Positions 5,076 through 9,777 of a stretch of DNA of 9,777 nucleotides are shown here, in pieces. This DNA is from Chloroflexota bacterium. GTDB lineage: Bacteria; Chloroflexota; Chloroflexia; QHBQ01; JADMIH01. The notes beneath the pieces were generated by a model, which did no database searches, had not been told where the DNA came from, and saw only the letters and a list, made by a program, of their open reading frames with translations. Positions within the stretch are counted from its first letter, which is position 1. The number at the start of each line of letters is the position of its first letter. The DNA is taken from assembly GCA_015478675.1 (NCBI GenBank), contig JADMIH010000146.1, forward strand, positions 1-9,777. Direction: 5' to 3'. A program made the translations under genes and the position numbers.

Positions 5076-6102
5076 TACTGGAGCAGGAGCGGAGCAATAC
5101 ACATTACGGGGGATAAATGACGCTGCCCCCGATGCAGAGCCTTGGCCCTTTGCCAATGCAGATAGCTTGAGAGAAGCACTCCGGGAGCAGGGAGAAAACG
5201 AGGATGCCATATCGAGCCTGGTCCCGGCGCTTGAACAGCTGCCTCAGTGGCGGGCTCCGGCACCAGGTCCGGCAGACTCGCAGACGCTGATAGAAGCATT
5301 GAGCCCTCTTCTTCCTTCTATGTCTTCGCAAGTTGCTCTACCCATACCAGGCTCAGTGGCGCCTATGTGGGTAGCCGTACCAGCGAAGCCACAGCAGGTT
5401 GCACCTAACCTCTCTCAGGTCCGTGAGGCCCTACAACAGCAGACCAGCAGGTCCTCCTGGGAACAGGAGATAGGCTACTTCCTTGAGATTGCCCTGGCAC
5501 AAGTAGGCTTGCTGCGACCCAGGTTCTGGTTAGTCAGTGGCATCATAGCGGCTGTAGGCATGCTGACCATACCAGGCACCATGCATAACTACGAAGTGCA
5601 GATAGCAACACTGCGGGTTATTGGGCCACTTATGGCCGTGCTCGCTGTGGGTATAGTGTTTCGTAGTACCAACCTGGGCGTGATCGAGATCGAGTTGTCG
5701 TGCTTCGCCTCGCCTGTGCGCTTGCTGCTAGCTCGACTGGTGGTGGTACTCAGCTATGATGTGGCACTTGGTCTGCTTGCCAGCGTAGTGCTCGCCTCTG
5801 CGGGTGCGGTAGGCGGTGATAGCCTCCTCTTGCTCACACTCCATTGGCTCGCTCCCCTGCTGCTGGTGGCGGGTGCCGCTTCACTGCTAAGCAACCGCAT
5901 GCCTGCGGAAGCAGCCACCGGCATAGCTTACTCCGGCTGGCTTGTGCTTGTAGCCTGGACCATGGGAGAGCAAGGTCGGGGAGTGCTCAGCTCTCTGCTT
6001 GGTGCGACCGAAGGAATAGTTGCAGCTTTCGGCTTTGCGTTACTCGTTATGGCAGTACTTCGGGCACGGTCACTCGTTTCGTCCACCCTCCCCCGCTTCT
6101 AG
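5047..6102 (+). CDS. Integral membrane protein with long soluble N-terminus, ABC exporter component
   Basis: The protein has 351 aa from ATG 5047; in-frame ATGs at 5059, 5065 and 5068 are possible, and GAGAG (5054-5058) favours 5065. Residues 1 to about 155 are soluble, Pro/Ala-rich and acidic (PALEQLPQWRAPAPGPADSQ, then TLIEALSPLL). About six membrane segments follow, near 160-178, 188-207, 225-250, 260-281, 290-307 and 322-339. The first loop has EIELSCFASPVRLLLARLVV, resembling ABC-2-type permease proteins encoded next to ABC ATPases. It overlaps the sigma gene and precedes a second permease and an ATPase, so it is probably half of the exporter membrane domain. Its only cysteine is Cys219, so the soluble part is not a zinc-binding anti-sigma domain of the HC2 type. 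It could still bind the sigma factor, which is inference. Confidence 0.8.
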   Translation: MDREMKMMDSTGAGAEQYTLRGINDAAPDAEPWPFANADSLREALREQGENEDAISSLVPALEQLPQWRAPAPGPADSQTLIEALSPLLPSMSSQVALPIPGSVAPMWVAVPAKPQQVAPNLSQVREALQQQTSRSSWEQEIGYFLEIALAQVGLLRPRFWLVSGIIAAVGMLTIPGTMHNYEVQIATLRVIGPLMAVLAVGIVFRSTNLGVIEIELSCFASPVRLLLARLVVVLSYDVALGLLASVVLASAGAVGGDSLLLLTLHWLAPLLLVAGAASLLSNRMPAEAATGIAYSGWLVLVAWTMGEQGRGVLSSLLGATEGIVAAFGFALLVMAVLRARSLVSSTLPRF

Positions 6103-6204
6103 GTCACGTCATCTTAGGACATTCGGCTACCGACACCCGGCTATGGACAGCATACGAATAACGAACTGAGCGGCCGGTGCAGCTGATACGAAAGGATAAT
6201 CTCT

Positions 6205-7212
6205 ATGACTTTGCCCTTAATGGCGTCTAATGAAACACAGTACAAAGAAAGCAGGGCCATATACTGCCCCTCAGAGGTTCACCCGGTGCGTATGCTATGG
6301 GCTGTTTCAGGGTGGGAACTGCGCCGGGTGGCAGCGAGCAGGTCTGCGTGGATCGGTGCCTGCGCTGCATTCTCTTTCTTCCTGCTGATAACACTGCTCC
6401 TGAGCGGACGAGCGTTAGCCCTTACATACAGCAATACTTTGCCTCCAAGCAGTGCAAACATGGTGAATGTGTACGGCTTGAGCGCATGGGGCATGCTCAT
6501 AATACTGCCCAGGTATCCGCTCTTGATAATGGGCCTGTTCTTACCTTTCATAGCAGGCGAGGGAGTGGCTCGCGACTTCCACCGGCGCACCGCTGACATG
6601 CTCATGGCAACGCGAGTGCCGGGCTGGGCATATGTAGCAGGACGGTTCGCTGCTATGCTTGCGTTAGGGCTTGGTCTCGCGCTGCTGATGCTGGCAGCCA
6701 TCGCAGGCGGAGGCCTCGGGCTGCACATATGGTCTGCATATCCAGCTCCCAACCTCCTCGCTATTCTGGCACTCTGGGCTGTGGCTGTGCTGCCCGCAGC
6801 TGTGCTGGTCAGTGGCATGGGATTTACCCTTGGCACTCTGCTCCCCAGGTACTCAAACGCCGCTAAAGCCGCTGTTGTTATATTCTGGGTGCTGTCGCAG
6901 TTCGCAGCCGCGCTGTGGGAGAATACAGCCTCACCATATACCGTAATCGACCCTGCTGGCATGGTCATGTCGCAGGTGGTTCAGGGGCCATATGGTGAGG
7001 CATATCATACCCGGATTTCCTCTCTCGCACAGAGCGGCGAAGAACAATCACAGCCTGTCACACGAGAGAAAGCTCAAGAGGTGCTTACGGTGGTAGAGCA
7101 AACAATGCCCGATCTGTGGCCGTGGATACCTCCACGAGCTGGCTACATCGTCGTGGGACTGGGGCTCGGGGCCTTTGCAGCTGCAAGATTCAGGCGGTTC
7201 CGCAACACGTAA
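6205..7212 (+). CDS. ABC-2 type transporter permease
   Basis: The protein has 335 aa. A cytoplasmic start with an amphipathic stretch (RMLWAVSGWELRRVAASRSA, residues 29-48) leads into membrane segments near 48-68, 95-117, 143-169, 183-207, 220-238 and 311-327. The cytoplasmic loop EGVARDFHRRTADMLMATRV (118-137) is typical of ABC-2 permeases, where the loop contacts the ATPase. A hydrophilic loop occupies about 240-308. The ATG is preceded by AAAGGA eight bases upstream. It lies 102 bases after the previous membrane protein and 75 before the ATPase, and those three genes probably make one exporter. The exported substrate cannot be read from the sequence. ATA isoleucine codons are frequent here, unlike in the flanking minus-strand genes. 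Confidence 0.85.
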   Translation: MTLPLMASNETQYKESRAIYCPSEVHPVRMLWAVSGWELRRVAASRSAWIGACAAFSFFLLITLLLSGRALALTYSNTLPPSSANMVNVYGLSAWGMLIILPRYPLLIMGLFLPFIAGEGVARDFHRRTADMLMATRVPGWAYVAGRFAAMLALGLGLALLMLAAIAGGGLGLHIWSAYPAPNLLAILALWAVAVLPAAVLVSGMGFTLGTLLPRYSNAAKAAVVIFWVLSQFAAALWENTASPYTVIDPAGMVMSQVVQGPYGEAYHTRISSLAQSGEEQSQPVTREKAQEVLTVVEQTMPDLWPWIPPRAGYIVVGLGLGAFAAARFRRFRNT

Positions 7213-7287
7213 AGCACGTGCAACAATTGCGTAAGACCCCAATCGAGGAAGTGAAAGCATCTAGAGAAGGGGTGCAGAGGTTTAAGT

Positions 7288-8148
7288 ATGGAACTGGTTA
7301 TCGATAAGCTCGGCAAGCGGTACGGCGAGCAATGGGCACTTAGGGATGTTTCCTTGAACTGTGGGGCTGGTATGCTGGGCCTGGTGGGGCCGAACGGCGC
7401 TGGCAAGACCACCCTCATGCGCATAGTAGCCACCTTGCTGGAGCAGACAGAGGGCAACGTAACCTGGAACGGGCACGATACACGGCACGACGGTGCCCGC
7501 GTTAGGTGCACGCTCGGCTACCTGCCGCAGGAGTTCGGCCTGTACCCGGAACTCACTGCACGACAGTTCTTGCGCTACATTGCCACCATGAAGGCTATAC
7601 CTGCACCTCTGGCCCACGCTCGAGTAGACGAACTGCTCGAAGGGGTCAATCTAGAGCGGGACGCTGACCGCAAGCTGGAAGGCTATAGCGGCGGCATGAG
7701 GCAAAGGATCGGTATTGCCCAGGCGCTACTCAACGACCCCGAACTACTTATCGTGGACGAGCCCACAGCGGGGCTGGACCCGGAGGAGCGAGTGCGCTTC
7801 CGTACCCTGCTGAGCGGCCTTACCGTTGACCGCCTGGTAATGCTCTCTACACACATCATCGGTGATGTGGAGGCGGCAGCTACACGGCTGGTACTACTGA
7901 GGGAAGGCCGGGTGCTCAAGGATACCACGCCTGAAGTACTCTTGCGGGAAGCTGCCGGCCAGGTGTGGAGTGTGACGGTCGAAGCCCCTACTGCACAGAA
8001 ACTGCAGACTGCCCACAGGGTGAGTTCGCTTATGCACTCAGCGCAGGGAGTTACGCTGCGCTTGCTGAGTCACAATCGCCCACACGAAAGTGCAATGCCT
8101 GCTGAGCCCAACCTGGAAGATGCATACCTGCTGAGCATCGGCACTTGA
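7288..8148 (+). CDS. ABC transporter ATP-binding protein
   Basis: The protein has 286 aa and all the nucleotide-binding motifs are intact: Walker A GPNGAGKT (34-41), Q-loop Gln81 in LPQEFGLYP, signature YSGGMRQR (133-140), Walker B LLIVDEPTAGLDP (153-165, Glu158 catalytic) and H-loop His189 in LSTHI. About 75 C-terminal residues after the ATPase core form the usual variable extension of exporter-type subunits (EDAYLLSIG near the end). It should hydrolyse ATP to drive the two upstream membrane proteins. ATG 7288 has AGAGG seven bases upstream. It is the last gene of the operon and is followed by a stem-loop. Confidence 0.95.
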   Translation: MELVIDKLGKRYGEQWALRDVSLNCGAGMLGLVGPNGAGKTTLMRIVATLLEQTEGNVTWNGHDTRHDGARVRCTLGYLPQEFGLYPELTARQFLRYIATMKAIPAPLAHARVDELLEGVNLERDADRKLEGYSGGMRQRIGIAQALLNDPELLIVDEPTAGLDPEERVRFRTLLSGLTVDRLVMLSTHIIGDVEAAATRLVLLREGRVLKDTTPEVLLREAAGQVWSVTVEAPTAQKLQTAHRVSSLMHSAQGVTLRLLSHNRPHESAMPAEPNLEDAYLLSIGT

Positions 8149-8235
8149 TAATGCGGGTGATCTGGTGGTGTGGTTGACGTGGCCAAAGTAAGGCTCTTGG
8201 GGAGCTAATCATGGTCCGAGTTATAGGTAACGTAA

Positions 8236-8271
8236 GAAGCTGCCCTGTCCCCGTAGATATAGGGCAGCTTC
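8236..8271. terminator. Bidirectional stem-loop between convergent genes
   Basis: GAAGCTGCCCT (8236-8246) and AGGGCAGCTTC (8261-8271) form a perfect 11-bp stem with a 14-base loop. It sits between the end of the ABC ATPase (8148) and the end of the convergent DUF932 gene (8290). No strong T-run follows on either side, so it is a probable rather than classical intrinsic terminator serving both units. Confidence 0.6.
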
Positions 8272-8289
8272 GTAACTTGTTCAGTACGG

Positions 8290-9357
8290 CTAGGCGGCGA
8301 GCAGTTCGCGGTACTCGGACCTCGCAAGGGTGATGATGTTCCCGCCAAGCGCTTCAAGTTCCGTGGCTCGGTCGTAACTTTCCGCATCCTGCGACTGGCG
8401 GGTAAAGGCATTAGCCATACCCCACATCGACAGATCGCCGCCTTCTATCAGGTGACGTAAGACACCTCGCTGCTCGTCGCCGTTGAGGCCGTGCTTCTTT
8501 GATAGCACTTCCACTGCCTGCACAGGATCGCCGTCGAGCCGAGCACCGGCCGCCTCGCGCATCTGGCCCACTATACGGCGGAAGACGGTTTCGCTGAGTG
8601 CCCCGCGCACCATGTCGCGCACCTTGAGGTAGAAAGCCTTGTCATCGGCGATAAGCGTCTCCTCCGCAAACAGCCTGTAGGCATCCTCTCCTGTGTCGGT
8701 GACCAGGCGGCCAACATGGTTGCGCTTGGTCCCGAAGTCGTTGTGAACCGCACCGTTGAGGCATACCAGCCTGACGGAGTACGGCTGCACAGACACGGCA
8801 CCCAGTCCCGTCTCCGAGTTGCTGACGAGCAGGCCCGCCTGCACCACATCGCCGGGCTTGACCTCGGCCTGAATGCGTGTGGTCGTGACCTTCAGGTATA
8901 GCTTCTGCTCAGTCACCTCGCAGGATGCGACCTGCAGACCTGGCGTCTCCATTAGAGTAGGCAGGATGGCCTCCAGCAGTTCCAGATGGTCCAGCCTGCG
9001 GTAGCGGTCCGAAAGGAAAGCGCGTGCTGTGCCGCCCAGAGTACGTACCATGCGCCGCTCCCCCTCGGTGCTTGCTGCAAGCAGCGTGTTGACATTCTCA
9101 TCGAGTAGGCCGGGGAGATCGCTGCGTAGCTTCGCGTAGTAGGCAGCCGGGATGCCCAAGTGCTGGCCTATCTGCTTGTGCGCGAGGTCGTTGACTGTGT
9201 AGTCTCCGTACACCTCATCACCGAGGGTCAGCCGACTGGTGCCTCCCGAACCGGAGTACATACGCAGAACCTGGCTCTTCACCACATAATCCTGCTTCTG
9301 CTGCGCCAAGCGCTCGATCTCGGTCGCCAACTCCACGAGGGTTTTGCCTTGCTTCAC
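8290..9357 (-). CDS. DUF932 (phage/plasmid-like) protein
   Basis: The protein has 355 aa and matches the DUF932 family (PF06067) along its length: DYTVNDLAHKQIGQHLGIPA and YYAKLRSDLPGLLDENVN (about 52-90), ARAFLSDRYRRLDHLELLEA (111-130), GLLVSNSETGLGAVSVQPYS and RLVCLNGAVH (175-207), and a helical C-terminal half. Such proteins are common on plasmids, phages and genomic islands, and their biochemical role is unknown to me. The start is GTG 9357, fixed by a strong AGGAGGT seven bases upstream. It follows the Cys-rich gene by 29 bases, so the two are probably co-transcribed. It converges on the ABC operon across a shared stem-loop. The length is typical and the gene appears intact. Confidence 0.9.
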   Translation of the reverse strand: MKQGKTLVELATEIERLAQQKQDYVVKSQVLRMYSGSGGTSRLTLGDEVYGDYTVNDLAHKQIGQHLGIPAAYYAKLRSDLPGLLDENVNTLLAASTEGERRMVRTLGGTARAFLSDRYRRLDHLELLEAILPTLMETPGLQVASCEVTEQKLYLKVTTTRIQAEVKPGDVVQAGLLVSNSETGLGAVSVQPYSVRLVCLNGAVHNDFGTKRNHVGRLVTDTGEDAYRLFAEETLIADDKAFYLKVRDMVRGALSETVFRRIVGQMREAAGARLDGDPVQAVEVLSKKHGLNGDEQRGVLRHLIEGGDLSMWGMANAFTRQSQDAESYDRATELEALGGNIITLARSEYRELLAA

Positions 9358-9364
9358 TTTAATT

Positions 9365-9371
9365 ACCTCCT
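9365..9371 (-). promoter_or_regulatory. Strong ribosome binding site for the DUF932 gene
   Basis: AGGAGGT on the minus strand lies seven bases before GTG 9357. It decides the non-ATG start and suggests efficient translation. Confidence 0.85.
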
Positions 9372-9386
9372 AGCTTGGATTGTAGA

Positions 9387-9777
9387 CTAAATGCTCTGGG
9401 CTGCTATCGTCGTGAATGTTGTGGCGGCTGCTCCCGCAAACCCAGCGCCTCCCGCCACTCCCCAGTGGGCGGCCTCGCCGCAACTGTGGCGGCGAGGCGG
9501 GGCAAGTGTTTCGTTGCAGATGGGGCAAGCTAGCCAGGCTGCAATTGGTGTTGGTGGTTCTGGTGGTGGAGGTGGTGGGTCGCAGTTATCGCAGAGTGGA
9601 ACCCACATCAGCATGCCGTCTGTGGCGACAGTGGTTTCGGCGTAAGCCTTACCTTCTATCTGCTCTCTGCAGAACCAGCAGCGGACACCTTGCAGGTCAG
9701 AGTCGCGAAGGTCGCTGTACTCGTAAGTGTTCAGACTTATGGTGTAGAGGGGAGAGAGAGGAGGAGCAGGCACTCTG
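9387..9777 (-). CDS. Cys-rich putative zinc-binding protein with polyproline linker, 5' end uncertain
   Basis: The minus-strand frame is open to the right edge; the first visible start is GTG 9773, which gives 128 aa, but the true start may lie outside the window. Counting from that GTG, there are two paired-cysteine modules: Cys32-x2-Cys35 (CWFC) with Cys61-x2-Cys64 (CDNC), and Cys83-x2-Cys86 (CPIC) with His96/Cys98 (HSCG). A PPPPPPEPP linker (66-74) joins them. This spacing suits two zinc ribbons or treble-clef knuckles. The last 25 residues (GVAGGAGFAGAAATTFTTIA) are Gly/Ala-rich and uncharged and might be a weak membrane anchor. The stop lies 29 bases before the DUF932 start, implying an operon. 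I do not recognise a named family; function is unknown. Confidence 0.7.
   Translation of the reverse strand, partial: RVPAPPLSPLYTISLNTYEYSDLRDSDLQGVRCWFCREQIEGKAYAETTVATDGMLMWVPLCDNCDPPPPPPEPPTPIAAWLACPICNETLAPPRRHSCGEAAHWGVAGGAGFAGAAATTFTTIAAQSI

Noticed and set aside
6279..6968. 229-codon minus-strand open frame
   Set aside because: It is entirely antisense to the ABC-2 permease, and its translation is low-complexity Ala/Ser/Pro without motifs.
8173..8178. TTGACG as a promoter -35 after the ABC operon
   Set aside because: No acceptable -10 lies 16-18 bases downstream, and the only following frame is the rejected 40-codon one.
8211..8333. 40-codon plus-strand frame with a good GGGGAG ribosome binding site
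   Set aside because: It runs through the shared terminator stem-loop and into the DUF932 3' end. The ribosome binding site is suggestive, but the product has no motif and overlap with the terminator makes it unlikely.
1..9777. CRISPR array, tRNA, rRNA or intact insertion sequence
   Set aside because: No regularly spaced 25-40 bp repeats, no cloverleaf or rRNA-like sequence, and no transposase gene or terminal inverted repeats were seen.

Overview
The window is accessory DNA of moderately high G+C from a bacterium. The gene content (a pRiA4b ORF-3-like protein, a DUF932 protein, a tyrosine recombinase with a long N-terminal extension, and an ECF sigma factor in an operon with ABC-2 exporter genes) fits large Chloroflexota genomes such as Ktedonobacteria. 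That assignment is inference from family content; there is no rRNA, tRNA or marker gene to settle it.

Layout. Bases 2-2081 hold three minus-strand genes: a left-edge-truncated conserved hypothetical with an HTH-like segment (340 down to the edge), a 170-aa protein with a basic low-complexity N-terminus (1080-568), and a pRiA4b ORF-3 family protein (2081-1398). They are separated by unusually repetitive spacers: a strong stem-loop zone at 444-548, a 10-bp tandem duplication over the pRiA4b stop codon, and a period-8 tandem repeat that contains its ribosome binding site. Bases 2082-2729 have no secure gene but hold minus-strand coding-like fragments and small inverted repeats. A complete tyrosine recombinase lies at 3935-2730.

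Bases 3936-4367 are a regulatory region between two divergent units. Leftward there is a near-consensus sigma-70 promoter (TTGACA, 17 bp, TAGTAT with an extended -10) whose -35 lies in a 14-bp perfect palindrome and whose predicted start site sits on a GTTAAC-type palindrome that recurs just downstream. One perfect DnaA box lies beside it. Rightward there is an ECF-type promoter (CGAACC, 16 bp, CGTA) just ahead of the ECF sigma gene, suggesting autoregulation.

Bases 4368-8148 form a plus-strand operon: ECF sigma factor, membrane protein with a long soluble N-terminus, ABC-2 permease, ABC ATPase. The last three probably form one exporter; no separate anti-sigma factor is present, so the soluble N-terminus of the first membrane protein is the best candidate for sigma control. 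The operon meets a convergent minus-strand pair (a Cys-rich zinc-binding-like protein, then DUF932) at a perfect 11-bp stem-loop that is a likely shared terminator.

No rRNA, tRNA, CRISPR array or intact insertion sequence was seen. The least ordinary parts are the sigma/exporter operon without an anti-sigma gene, the palindrome-rich divergent control region, and the repeat-bounded pRiA4b-like gene.
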